Assembly (NCBI GenBank): GCA_048264105.1
Contig: JBLXDJ010000004.1
Coordinates: forward strand, 372,001-436,000
Source of the DNA: Oceanospirillum sp048264105
Lineage (GTDB): Bacteria > Pseudomonadota > Gammaproteobacteria > Pseudomonadales > Halomonadaceae
Length of the DNA: 64,000 bases
Direction: 5' to 3'
Shown: in pieces, positions 51,452-60,282 of the stretch
Layout: every line of letters begins with the position of its first letter
How positions within the stretch are numbered: position 1 is the stretch's first letter
The notes under the pieces: model-generated
Told to the model about the DNA's origin: nothing
What the model saw: only the letters and a program-made list of their open reading frames with translations
Database searches by the model: none
Translations under genes and position numbers: made by a program

Positions 51452-52885
51452 GTGCGTTATCAGGGGATTGCTGAACAGATTATTGATGATATTCAGGCGG
51501 ACAAACTCGTCCATGGCAGTCGTATGCCTTCCCTCAGAAAGCTGGCGCAGCAGTTTAATGTCAGTATGACCACGGCGATCAACACCTATCACCATCTGGA
51601 AGAGCTGGGCTGGATTATCGCCAAGCCTCAGTCCGGTTTTTATGTCTCCCGACCTCTGCTTGCCAGCAAAACACCAGAGCTGCCACAGTTTCGCAGCCAG
51701 CTGAAAAGCATCTCCTTTCAGGAATCCGGTATTAACTATCAACCCGGCATTTATGAACCGGGCCCGCTGGGTATCTCTCAGTTATCACCGGATCTGATGC
51801 CTACTGAAGCCCTGCAGCGCAGTCTGAAACGGGGGCTGAAACGTCTTTCGTCCCAGCTGCATGCGTATCCTGACCGACAGGGAGACCCGGCGTTGCGTCT
51901 GGCGCTGGAAGAACACTTCTCGGCCTATGGCTTTCCGCTGTCCGCCAAAGATCTGGTGATCACCAGCGGCTGTATCGATGCGGTGCGTATCGCGCTGGAA
52001 ACCGTATCCGATCCCGGTGATGCCATCGCCATCAGTTCACCCTGTTTCAGCGGCTTGCTGGAATTGTTGGCGGGGCTGAACCGTAAAGTGGTGGAGATTC
52101 CTTCTACCCCGGACGGTATCGATCTGGATCAGTTTGAGGCGCTGCTTAAAGCGAAAACCGTCAAAGCGGGGCTGTTCAGTACCTCGCATATGAACCCGCA
52201 GGGGATCAGCATGACCGCGGATCAGAAGCAGCGGCTGGCGGAGCTGGCGAATCGCTATCAGACCCCGGTGATTGAAGATGATATCTATATCGAACTGGGG
52301 CAGAGCAAAACCCTGCCGTTACCGGCGAAATACTGGGATAAGGGCGGTTATCTGCTCTGGTGTGGTTCGGTATCGAAAACCCTGAGTGCCGGATTCCGCG
52401 TCGGCTGGTGTCTGCCGGGACGTTTTTTTACTGCCTATGAACGCCGTCATGGGGTCAATCATTTTGGTGTCAGTACGCCGGTGCAGGCGGGGCTGGCGGA
52501 CTTTATCAATACCGGTCAGTACCTCAGTCATCTCAACCGTATCCGTACCCGGCTGCAACAGAACCTGAAAAACTACCGGCAATTTCTGCTGGATCATCTG
52601 CCGGAAGACTGTGCGGTCAGCCAGCCCACCGGTGGCATGGTGCTCTGGTTGCAGATTCCGGGGCTGGACAGTAAACAGCTCTGGCAAGAAGCGATAGCCG
52701 AAGAGCTGGATCTGCGTATCGGCCCTGCCTTTACCACGCTGGAGCTTTATCAGGACTATGTTCGTATCAATACCGGCTGGCCGCTGGACGAGAAAATTGA
52801 GGTCATGCTGGCGCGTTTTGTCGAACTGGTGAAAAAGCAGTTAGTTGATAAGCGTTTATTTGATAAGCAGTTGATTGATCAGTAG
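51452..52885 (+). CDS. MocR-type regulator (GntR HTH plus aminotransferase domain)
   Basis: 477 residues. GTG start with GAGG upstream. HTH about 1-68 (RMPSLRKLAQQFNVSMTTAINTYHHLEELG); aminotransferase-like domain about 95-465 with the PLP lysine in CGSVSKTLSAGFRVGW and the binding aspartate in PVIEDDIYIEL. It has NPQG where many have NPTG. It probably controls the divergent EamA gene. The last 15 residues are three copies of a five-residue unit encoded by a 15-bp tandem repeat. Confidence 0.9.
   Translation: MRYQGIAEQIIDDIQADKLVHGSRMPSLRKLAQQFNVSMTTAINTYHHLEELGWIIAKPQSGFYVSRPLLASKTPELPQFRSQLKSISFQESGINYQPGIYEPGPLGISQLSPDLMPTEALQRSLKRGLKRLSSQLHAYPDRQGDPALRLALEEHFSAYGFPLSAKDLVITSGCIDAVRIALETVSDPGDAIAISSPCFSGLLELLAGLNRKVVEIPSTPDGIDLDQFEALLKAKTVKAGLFSTSHMNPQGISMTADQKQRLAELANRYQTPVIEDDIYIELGQSKTLPLPAKYWDKGGYLLWCGSVSKTLSAGFRVGWCLPGRFFTAYERRHGVNHFGVSTPVQAGLADFINTGQYLSHLNRIRTRLQQNLKNYRQFLLDHLPEDCAVSQPTGGMVLWLQIPGLDSKQLWQEAIAEELDLRIGPAFTTLELYQDYVRINTGWPLDEKIEVMLARFVELVKKQLVDKRLFDKQLIDQ
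52838..52882 (+). repeat. 15-bp tandem repeat, three copies, in the 3' end of the MocR gene
   Basis: CAGTTAGTTGATAAG, CGTTTATTTGATAAG, CAGTTGATTGATCAG in succession, then the stop TAG. Translation QLVDK-RLFDK-QLIDQ. The frame is kept, so the C-terminus has grown by duplication. Confidence 0.9.
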
Positions 52886-52987
52886 ATGGCGGGGCAATCT
52901 GATGAGCAGGCGCAACTAACCGCTTCCGGCAGAGCATGATATTCTTGCTAATAGTTTTATAACCCCTTATTCCTGTTGAGGTTTTCT

Positions 52988-53350
52988 ATGGATATTCATC
53001 GTATCAATCCCTGTAAACGCTGGTCAGACGCGACAGTTTTTAACGGCATCGCTAACTTTGTCGAAGTACCGGAATCGGATCTGACGGCTGATATTAAAGG
53101 TCAGGTGGCGCAGATTTTTGAGCAGGCAGAAGCTTCTCTAGCAACGGTGGATAGTGATAAAAGCCGGGTTCTGTCGGTGACGATCTACATTACCGATTTT
53201 GCCAATCTGCCCGCGCTGAATGAGGTGTGGGATGAATGGTTCCCGGAGAACTGCGCCCCAAGCCGTGCCTGTGTCAAAGCCGAGCTGGCTGATCCCCGTT
53301 ATCTGGTAGAGATGGCCTTTACCGCCGCAGCAGGCGAGAAGTTTCTCTGA
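52988..53350 (+). CDS. ridA: RidA family deaminase
   Basis: RidA-type proteins hydrolyse reactive enamine/imine intermediates released by PLP enzymes. From the ATG at 52988, with GAGG 6 bases upstream, the protein has 120 residues. The conserved arginine is in SRACVKAELADPRYLVEM and the pattern RVLSVTIYITDFANLPALNEVW is typical. The subgroup may differ from archetypal RidA. Next to a MocR gene, but not clearly in one operon. Confidence 0.87.
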   Translation: MDIHRINPCKRWSDATVFNGIANFVEVPESDLTADIKGQVAQIFEQAEASLATVDSDKSRVLSVTIYITDFANLPALNEVWDEWFPENCAPSRACVKAELADPRYLVEMAFTAAAGEKFL

Positions 53351-53386
53351 TCGGGAGCGGTTGTAAGCACTAATAGCTCTGCAAAT

Positions 53387-53422
53387 AAAAAACGGGATGC
53401 CCGCAGAGGCATCCCGTTTTTT
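53387..53422. terminator. Bidirectional terminator between ridA and moeA
   Basis: Perfect stem AAAAAACGGGATGCC / GGCATCCCGTTTTTT with loop CGCAGA, serving both convergent genes. Confidence 0.92.
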
Positions 53423-53454
53423 GTTTTGGTGGCAATTCTGTTTGAATCTCAGAC

Positions 53455-54735
53455 CTACGGAGCCAGCATCAGATAATCCATCGGCAGATATTTCACCCAG
53501 TCGCCTTCGCGGACCTTCTGTCCAGGTTCCACAATGGCCAGTGCATCCGCCCATTGGCAGGAGGTCAGCACACCGGAGTTCTGGGACGGTGCCAGCTCAA
53601 TGCGCATCGGCTGGCTGGGCAGATCACCCGGACGAAGGGGCACGCGGCGAACCCGCAGGTATTCACGGCGCTGACCGGCGTCGATGTTGAATTCAGCTTC
53701 TGCATGGCGGTAGACCGGTGCCGCCACTTCACCACGTCCCTGAAGCAGACCGAGTGCCGGACGCACCACCACCAGACAGGTCAGCAATGAGGAAACCGGA
53801 TTACCCGGCAGGCCGACGAAGGGCGTTTTGCCTTTTGCGGTATCGATCTGGCCAAAGGCCAGCGGTTTACCGGGTTTCATCGCCATACGCCACAGATTCA
53901 GCGTGCCCTGTTCCTCAATAGCGGGTTTTACGTGATCCTCTTCACCGACGGAAACACCGCCGCTGCTGATCACCAGATCTGCTTTGCAGGCGGCTTCCTG
54001 CAGGGCTTTGACCGTGGCTTCCCGGTTATCGGGAATAATACCGCTGTCGATCACTTCACATCCCAGGTTGGTCAGCAGTGACAGCAGCATGTAACGGTTG
54101 GAGTTAAAGATCTGACCCGCCTGCAGAGGCGAACCCGGTTCAACCAGTTCATCACCGGTACTGAGCAGCGCGACCTTTGGCTTTTTGTAGACCACAACTT
54201 CCGCCTGACCGACGGAGGCGACCAGGCCCAGCGCTACAGCATCCAGACGACTGCCTGCGGCTAACAGAGCGTGACCCTGTTGAATATCCTGTCCCGCCTT
54301 GCGGACAAAATCTCCCTGACGCGGGACGTCGATATGGGTGTGGAAGCTGACCCTATCGCCATCCACTTTGACTTTTTCCTGCATCACGATGGTGTCGGCA
54401 CCCGCTGGCAGCGGTGCACCGGTAAAGATACGGGCACAGGTGCCCGGCTCAAGGGGTTCCGGCTGCTGACCTGCTGGAATACGCTGGCTGATGCGCAGCG
54501 GGCTTTTTTTTAGATCCTGAATATTCAGGGCGTAACCGTCCATGGCGCTGTTGTCCATGCCCGGTACATTAACTTTGGAAACCACAGGTTCCGCCAGCAC
54601 ACAGCCCAGTGCCTGAGAAAGCGGTTTCACTTCTGTAGCAACCGGTTGGATCTCAGCGCAGATACGGCTGATCGCTTCATCCACTGGCATCAGGCCGGGT
54701 TGATCGCAGGCGTCTTTTCTCGATTTAAGCAACAT
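53455..54735 (-). CDS. moeA: Molybdopterin molybdenumtransferase MoeA
   Basis: Inserts molybdenum into adenylated molybdopterin. The 426-residue, four-domain protein is full length. Recognisable blocks are MDGYAL with NVPGMDNSAMDGYA (about 60-70), IFTGAPLPAGADTIVMQE, the MPT-binding GGVSVGEEDH and LPGNPVSSL. It follows moaB on the same strand after a 196-base structured leader, so cotranscription with separate control is likely. Confidence 0.95.
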   Translation of the reverse strand: MLLKSRKDACDQPGLMPVDEAISRICAEIQPVATEVKPLSQALGCVLAEPVVSKVNVPGMDNSAMDGYALNIQDLKKSPLRISQRIPAGQQPEPLEPGTCARIFTGAPLPAGADTIVMQEKVKVDGDRVSFHTHIDVPRQGDFVRKAGQDIQQGHALLAAGSRLDAVALGLVASVGQAEVVVYKKPKVALLSTGDELVEPGSPLQAGQIFNSNRYMLLSLLTNLGCEVIDSGIIPDNREATVKALQEAACKADLVISSGGVSVGEEDHVKPAIEEQGTLNLWRMAMKPGKPLAFGQIDTAKGKTPFVGLPGNPVSSLLTCLVVVRPALGLLQGRGEVAAPVYRHAEAEFNIDAGQRREYLRVRRVPLRPGDLPSQPMRIELAPSQNSGVLTSCQWADALAIVEPGQKVREGDWVKYLPMDYLMLAP

Positions 54736-54801
54736 AACTTCCGATTTCCGTTGTCTTGGGCTGTGAGGTCATTCTATAAATTTTGAGGGCTAAGATAGCA
54801 C

Positions 54802-54879
54802 AAACCGGTCTCTGCCTAATTGATAACGACGCAATGATAACGACTTAAGGGTAGAGACCATTTAAGCAGAGGCCGGTTT
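54802..54879 (-). promoter_or_regulatory. Leader of moeA with alternative hairpins
   Basis: Segment A (54802-54819, AAACCGGTCTCTGCCTAA) can pair with B (54845-54859, TTAAGGGTAGAGACC) or with C (54862-54879, TTAAGCAGAGGCCGGTTT region). The A-C arms match over 14 bases with one G-U; A-B matches GGTCTCT/AGAGACC plus CCTAA/TTAAGG. A tandem TGATAACGAC lies between A and B. The pairings exclude each other, as in an attenuator, but no T-run follows. Confidence 0.5.
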
Positions 54880-54888
54880 CATTTTGTG

Positions 54889-54945
54889 CAGAATTAAACG
54901 CGTTGCACAGAATTAAACGTGTTGCGCAGAATTAAACGTGCTGCG
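54889..54945 (-). repeat. Three 19-bp tandem repeats over the moaB stop codon
   Basis: Units start at 54889, 54908 and 54927 (CAGAATTAAACG, then YGYTGCR). Copies 2 and 3 differ at one base. The moaB stop is in the unit at 54927; each other unit repeats a His-Val-stop or Ala-stop in another frame. Confidence 0.95.
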
Positions 54946-55480
54946 CGTTGCCTTTGGTCAGCAGTGCTACGTAGTTGCAAGGACGGTGACGGCTGTCCAG
55001 CTGATCCTGAATCACCTTATACCAACCGGTACGGCAGGCACCGGTAGAACCCGGCAGGCAGAAGATCAGCGTGTTGTTAGCAAGGCCGCCCAAAGCACGG
55101 GACTGAATGGTAGAGGTTTTGATCTCTTCGTAAGACAGCATACGGAAAACTTCACCGAAACCATCGATCACTTTATCCAGCAGAGGAGCAACCGCTTCCG
55201 GTGTGCTGTCGCGACCCGAGAAACCGGTACCGCCGGTGCTGATGATGCAGTGGATGTTCTCGTCGGCAATCCAGTTGGAGATGGTCGCACGCAGCTTGTA
55301 CACATCATCCGGCACGATAGCGCGGTCGCCCAGTTTGTGGCCGGCTTCTTCCAGACATTTAATCAGGGTGTCGCCGCTTTTGTCCGTTTCCAGTGTGCGG
55401 GTATCAGAAACCGTCAGAACCGCAATGTTCAGAGGTACTTCTACGGGTTCTGCTGGTTTGTTATCCATAATTTGTGACAT
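54932..55480 (-). CDS. moaB: Molybdenum cofactor biosynthesis protein MoaB
   Basis: MoaB/Mog-fold protein of 182 residues, related to the enzymes that adenylate molybdopterin. The core STGGTGFSGRDSTPEAV (about 81-97) and VLTVSDTRTLETDKSGD (about 23-39) are typical, as are LPGSTGACRTGW near the C-terminus. In organisms without Mog, MoaB may do the adenylation; no separate mog was seen here. The stop lies in a threefold tandem repeat. Confidence 0.93.
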   Translation of the reverse strand: MSQIMDNKPAEPVEVPLNIAVLTVSDTRTLETDKSGDTLIKCLEEAGHKLGDRAIVPDDVYKLRATISNWIADENIHCIISTGGTGFSGRDSTPEAVAPLLDKVIDGFGEVFRMLSYEEIKTSTIQSRALGGLANNTLIFCLPGSTGACRTGWYKVIQDQLDSRHRPCNYVALLTKGNAQHV

Positions 55481-55608
55481 GGGATTACCTTATTCTTCTG
55501 ATGACTTAAGAGATAAATGTTCTGGCGAGCAGCCTTTCTGACGATTAATAAAGCACAGCTTATGCCATTGCGTCAGGGAAAAAAGCCGGAAATGCTCTGT
55601 TATCTTCC

Positions 55609-55643
55609 AAAAAGCCCTGTTCAGGCAGGCTGAACAGGGCTTT
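55609..55643 (-). terminator. Terminator of the DUF2339 gene
   Basis: 13-bp stem AAAGCCCTGTTCA/TGAACAGGGCTTT, 7-base loop; on the minus strand TTTTT follows. It lies 34 bases after the stop. Confidence 0.88.
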
Positions 55644-55676
55644 AGCGGGTCGGTTTATCGGTCGGAGCTTAAGATA

Positions 55677-58607
55677 TTAAGTCCCGGCTTCTGGTGCCAG
55701 CTTACGGTTAAGGCGTTGATGCAGCCAGGCCAGAGCCAGCAGCACCAGACCCAGCCCCATAAAGGAGGCTACACGCCAGAGTCCGGTCAGATCCGACATA
55801 TCGATCAGGAAGAGTTTCGCCACAACCACCAGCAGAAGCCCCATACCCGCTTTATAGAGCGAGGTTTTCTGCAGCCAGCTGCCCAGTAGCAGAGCCGCAG
55901 ATGCCATCAGCAACCAGACCACAGAGTAGGTGTACAGCTCGCCATTCGAGGTGCTGTTACGCAGCAGCATATCTCCGGCCTGACCGATATCGCCCGCCTG
56001 CCAGAGATGGCGAATCTCCATAGAGACAAACAGCAGCAGATTGGCCCCGGCAAACATGATGGCGAACCTTGCGAAACGCTGTGGCAGCAAGCGCCAGAGC
56101 GCCACGCCGATCAGGGTTGGTACGCCATAGCTCAACAGCAGCAGGTTAAAGATAGGCGTTGCGCCCAATACGACTTCGTAACTCCACAGTGGGTTGCCGT
56201 CCAGCAGGACAAACACACCATAGTTGATAGCGGCAGCCGCCAGATGCACCGTTGCCAGAATTTCATAGAAGCGTTTCAGGTGATCACTGAGTTGCGCGCG
56301 ATAGAGATACACCGCAGCCGCACCGCCCCAGATCAAGGTATTCAGGCTGGCTTCAAGGAAGCTGTATTGTGCAATAAAGATATCGCCATCGTAGAGCCAG
56401 TAACGCAGTTCCGCCGCGACGGTCAGGATCAGCAGGTGAGCGGTTGCTCCCTGCAGCCAGGCGCGCATCTTAAGATCTGATTGCATCAGCCATGCCGCAA
56501 GAGCTGCGAACAGGGTGGAGCCACCGTAGGTCCAGAGTGACCAGTGGCTGCCGTTGTCGTAAGTCAGCAGCCACGGGTTCAGTGTCAGGCGCAGCACCAC
56601 CACCGAAAGCACGGCACGAATCACCCAGGGCATAAAGGCCAGCTGATAGTGGCGCTGCAGCCATGAGAGGCTCACCAGTTGAGCCGCCAGAGCAACGGTC
56701 AGGGTGGCATCTGCTAACCAGATCACCGCTAACAGCGCCAGACTCAGATGTGCCGACGCGGTAATCACCACTTTAAAGGCGTCGCTGTAATCATCTGAGC
56801 TTCTGCCCAGCGCCCAGCGCATCAGCAGCAGATAAGCGATGCTGACGGCAACGGCGACAGAACCCCAGGTCCACTCTTCGGTAAAGCTGTTCAGAGCGTA
56901 ATAAGCGGTGGTCAGCAGTACAATCGGCGTCAGTGCGCCGAGGGTCGCCCAATAAGCCGGTAACGGATAACGCTGACGGATCAGCCAGACAGCCGTGCCG
57001 CTAAAGAGCAGGCTGATCAGAATAAAGCGAACGATCAGACCGTACTGTATGGCGTAGCTTGTGGCTTCCAGCAGGATCTGATCATGGCTTTCAGTCAGCC
57101 GCGGCAATATCGCGGCAACCAGAGTGGTCACCAGAGCGATAACCGGCAGCAGGGTAAACAGCGGGCGGCGCGCCGCCACCAGAATCAAGAGTGCCGGAAG
57201 CAGCAACAGGCTGATTGGACTGGCATCATCAACCCCTTCAATCAGCAGACTCCAGGCTTGTGCCAGAGTGACCAGTAACAGTAGGATTCCCTGGAACCAG
57301 CTGGTGCTTTGTCTTAGCTCATCGATCTGGTTTTTGCGTAGTTCAGCATCTTTCAGGTTTTTCAGCCATTGCCACAGGCTTTTGATGGTGCCCTGATGAT
57401 CTTCCGGCCAATCGATCTGTTTTAGTGTCCAGTCAAAACGTGGTACTGCAAGGAAGAGATAAGCCACGGCCAGCAGGTAAAGCGAGCGTGCACCCTCCAT
57501 GGGGGAGGTGGCCAAAGACGCCAGCCACCAGAACAGACTACCGACAATCACCCCAATCCAGAGCCAGCGGCGCTCAACATAGCTGATCAGCCAGAGGCTG
57601 AAGAAGGTCAGAATGGCGCTGTAGACCAGTGCCAGTTCGATCTCGCCGGAACCGGTATTGACCAGAATCGGTACGATATATCCGCCCAGCATACCCAGTG
57701 CAGCCAGAATCGGCCCCTGCCGAAGTGCCAGTGCCATCGTCCCGAAGGAGACCAGCGCCATGGCGGCAAACAGCAGCATCGGCGAAAATTCCGGGAAGAG
57801 TTTGAAGGTGGCAAAAAGCGCCGAGTAGAGAATGATACTGGCACCGCCTGCCAGCGAGGCAAAGACATTGTTCTGGCCTTTGGTGCGGTGCAGATATTCC
57901 GCCAGACCATGCAGACCAAGACCTGCCAGCAGAGACAGAATAATGCGGGCTTCCGGCCCCAGAATGCCATGCTCGATGGAGTAACCCACCATAAAGACAC
58001 CGGCAAGGCCCACGCAGATACCGCCCAGCCAGATCATCCAGTTCTGTTGGGCGTTTTCTTTCAGACGATCCAGCCAGCCGGTGCGGCTTTCTTCCGGCTG
58101 ATGATTCGGTTGAGACGCTTCTCTGGTTTCATTCCAGTCATCCTGTGATGGCTGGCTTTGCTCCGTCTTAGCGGCGAGAGGCTGATCAACGGGGACAGAT
58201 TCAACAGGATCGGCAGCGTCGTTTGCAGAGTTCTCAGCAGGCAGAGGTTGAATCCCATCCGGTTGGGCACTTTGCGGGATGACGGTTTCTTGTGGCGACT
58301 CTTCCGGTATATCTTCCGGCATCTCGTCTGAAGCGCCTGCCAAATCCTCCGTTGACGACCGAGGCGGCAAGCCTTTACTCAGTTGATCGAGCTGCTGTTT
58401 TAGCTCCTGCTGGCTGAGTTGCTGATTTTTCAGCACATCATCAAAGTGTTTCAGTACCGAGCGGTATTCCTGCAGCTCGTTTTGCAGCTGTTTCAGCTCA
58501 TCCTGTTGGCGGTTAGTACGGAAAAAGGCCGCCATTCCCAGTGCTGCCATAATCAGCAGCCCAATGGGTACGATAAAGAGGAGGGCGATTAAAAAATCTT
58601 CATCCAT
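55677..58607 (-). CDS. DUF2339 family giant membrane protein
   Basis: 976 residues. One N-terminal helix (about 6-28), a coiled coil rich in Gln/Leu (about 33-75), an acidic Pro/Glu/Gln-rich linker (about 80-175), then more than 20 closely packed helices to the C-terminus (for example WMIWLGGICVGLAGVFMVGYSIE and GLWRVASFMGLGLVLLALAWLHQRLNRK, a DUF2339 ending). The family is widespread and unexplained; it may concern envelope polymers. It stands alone with its own terminator. Confidence 0.87.
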   Translation of the reverse strand: MDEDFLIALLFIVPIGLLIMAALGMAAFFRTNRQQDELKQLQNELQEYRSVLKHFDDVLKNQQLSQQELKQQLDQLSKGLPPRSSTEDLAGASDEMPEDIPEESPQETVIPQSAQPDGIQPLPAENSANDAADPVESVPVDQPLAAKTEQSQPSQDDWNETREASQPNHQPEESRTGWLDRLKENAQQNWMIWLGGICVGLAGVFMVGYSIEHGILGPEARIILSLLAGLGLHGLAEYLHRTKGQNNVFASLAGGASIILYSALFATFKLFPEFSPMLLFAAMALVSFGTMALALRQGPILAALGMLGGYIVPILVNTGSGEIELALVYSAILTFFSLWLISYVERRWLWIGVIVGSLFWWLASLATSPMEGARSLYLLAVAYLFLAVPRFDWTLKQIDWPEDHQGTIKSLWQWLKNLKDAELRKNQIDELRQSTSWFQGILLLLVTLAQAWSLLIEGVDDASPISLLLLPALLILVAARRPLFTLLPVIALVTTLVAAILPRLTESHDQILLEATSYAIQYGLIVRFILISLLFSGTAVWLIRQRYPLPAYWATLGALTPIVLLTTAYYALNSFTEEWTWGSVAVAVSIAYLLLMRWALGRSSDDYSDAFKVVITASAHLSLALLAVIWLADATLTVALAAQLVSLSWLQRHYQLAFMPWVIRAVLSVVVLRLTLNPWLLTYDNGSHWSLWTYGGSTLFAALAAWLMQSDLKMRAWLQGATAHLLILTVAAELRYWLYDGDIFIAQYSFLEASLNTLIWGGAAAVYLYRAQLSDHLKRFYEILATVHLAAAAINYGVFVLLDGNPLWSYEVVLGATPIFNLLLLSYGVPTLIGVALWRLLPQRFARFAIMFAGANLLLFVSMEIRHLWQAGDIGQAGDMLLRNSTSNGELYTYSVVWLLMASAALLLGSWLQKTSLYKAGMGLLLVVVAKLFLIDMSDLTGLWRVASFMGLGLVLLALAWLHQRLNRKLAPEAGT

Positions 58608-58934
58608 GAGTTGATGATCCTAAAGTAAAAGTGCCGTCACCCGGACTAGCCGCTGGCGGTGGACTCCGATGAGGTTAGAGTCATTAGTCAAAAAGAAGGA
58701 GCATACTAGCAGATTCATCCTTGATCGCCACAAGGCATGATGATGGAAATGTGAGCGGTGTCAGATTTAAATATCGGCTTTTCATCTGACTGAAACGCTC
58801 TGGAATCAGGATGGAAAGGTGTTTTTAATCAAGGCTGTGGCGGTTTTTGCTCGCCATTTTCCGGAAATGCTTTTATCTTCATACATTCAGGCGATCTCTG
58901 GTTTTAACCCGCACCCTGCTTCTGTGAGAAGGTC
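58608..58934. other. Intergenic region between divergent DUF2339 and PAS-GGDEF genes
   Basis: The 327 bases hold both promoters. A 7-bp inverted repeat GTCAGAT (58760-58766) and ATCTGAC (58784-58790), 17 bases apart, may be an operator. No gene supported. Confidence 0.45.
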
Positions 58935-60242
58935 ATGTCAGCTCAAACGTCCGATAAGTACAGTCATCTGCCGGTTTTTGAGAATCATCAGCAGATCTCC
59001 ATTCTGGAACACGTCCCGGATATTATCTGGATTTTCGATCTGGATGTGCACGGTTTCTGGTGGGGTAACAGTAAAGCTCTGGAGTTCTGGGGACTGGAAA
59101 AGGTCGAAGATCTGATCGCCAAAGACCTCTCTGCCGATACCGAGGGCGCGCGCAAACGCACCGAACAAACCTTCTACAAAGCTGCCGCCGAAGGCATGAC
59201 CACCGATCCCTGGACCACCTATCCCAATGGTAAGCCCCGTATGTTGCTGATGCGACATAAAGCGGTGTTATTGGGGCCGGATCGCCATAAGGGCATCGTC
59301 GCTTATATCTCCGAAAACGTGAATCTGGGGGAACAGCCGGAACAGCTGCTGTTTGCCGAAGCGGTGCGTTATACCTCTGTTGCCGTAACCAGTTTTTCCA
59401 TGGCGGGGGAGCCGCTGTTTGAAAACCCGGCTGCGGCCAAACTCTACGGTTACCAGCCGAAAGATGAAACCCTGTCGACCTTCGTCTCCCGTTTTCTGAA
59501 CCCGGATGAAGGCCTTAAACGGCTTCAGCAGGGACAGGCGAAAGAGGATGGCTGTCAGGAGCATCTGATGGTGACCCGAAACGGGGTTCGTCGTCACAAT
59601 GTTGATATGCGTACCAGCCGTCACCCGATCACCGGTGATTATGTTCTGCTGGTCAGTGAGTACGATGTCACCGAGCTGCACGATGCGATCAGTGCTGCTG
59701 AAGCCGCTCAGGAAGAGCTGAAAAAGCTGGCGCACTACGATTCCCTCACCGGCCTGCCGGTGATCCGTCTCTGTAAAGAGCGTCTGACGGAAGCGATGGC
59801 TGAGGCTGACCGCAGAGAGAGCAAGATCGCGCTGCTGTTTGTGGATCTGGATGGTTTTAAAGCCGTTAATGATGATTATGGCCACTCTTGTGGTGATCAG
59901 GTACTGATTGAAGTGGGGCATCGTTTAAAAGCCCTGGTTCGTGATACAGATACTGTGGGCCGGATCGGCGGTGATGAGTTCCTGATCCTGCTGCATGATA
60001 TTCACCGGAGCGAAGATGCGGAGCAACTGGCACAGCGGGTACTGGAAGCTCTGTCGCCGGAGTTTGATGTGGAAACCGATGCCGGAAGTCAGGCCGCTGT
60101 TAACGTCGGGGCGAGTATTGGTATTGCCCTCTACCCCGAGCCGAATTGCTGTTCAGAAGAGATGATAAAACGGGCTGACCGTGCCATGTATAAGGTGAAA
60201 AAAGCCGGTAAAAACGGATTCAGCTGCGCCCATAAAAGCTAA
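58935..60242 (+). CDS. PAS-PAS diguanylate cyclase
   Basis: Soluble 435-residue protein with two PAS domains (about 20-135 and 140-250, ending SEYDVTELHD) and a GGDEF domain (about 265-430). The active motif GGDEF is intact in GRIGGDEFLILL and the I-site RDTD precedes it by five residues, so it should make cyclic di-GMP under product inhibition. The start was taken as ATG at 58935 in AAGGTCATG. Convergent with the Sel1 gene, 26 bases apart. Confidence 0.92.
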   Translation: MSAQTSDKYSHLPVFENHQQISILEHVPDIIWIFDLDVHGFWWGNSKALEFWGLEKVEDLIAKDLSADTEGARKRTEQTFYKAAAEGMTTDPWTTYPNGKPRMLLMRHKAVLLGPDRHKGIVAYISENVNLGEQPEQLLFAEAVRYTSVAVTSFSMAGEPLFENPAAAKLYGYQPKDETLSTFVSRFLNPDEGLKRLQQGQAKEDGCQEHLMVTRNGVRRHNVDMRTSRHPITGDYVLLVSEYDVTELHDAISAAEAAQEELKKLAHYDSLTGLPVIRLCKERLTEAMAEADRRESKIALLFVDLDGFKAVNDDYGHSCGDQVLIEVGHRLKALVRDTDTVGRIGGDEFLILLHDIHRSEDAEQLAQRVLEALSPEFDVETDAGSQAAVNVGASIGIALYPEPNCCSEEMIKRADRAMYKVKKAGKNGFSCAHKS

Positions 60243-60248
60243 TGCGCA

Positions 60249-60282
60249 GGCTTAAGGATTAACTGGCCTTAAGGGTTAAACG
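60249..60282 (-). repeat. Echoed stop region of the Sel1 gene
   Basis: On the minus strand TTT-AAC-CCT-TAA (Phe-Asn-Pro-stop) is followed, 17 bases on, by GTT-AAT-CCT-TAA (Val-Asn-Pro-stop). The two units are imperfect, with one base of length difference. Confidence 0.65.

Noticed and set aside
54736..54931. Moco riboswitch before moeA
   Set aside because: The known Moco motif with its multi-helix core was not recognisable; only simple alternative hairpins are visible.
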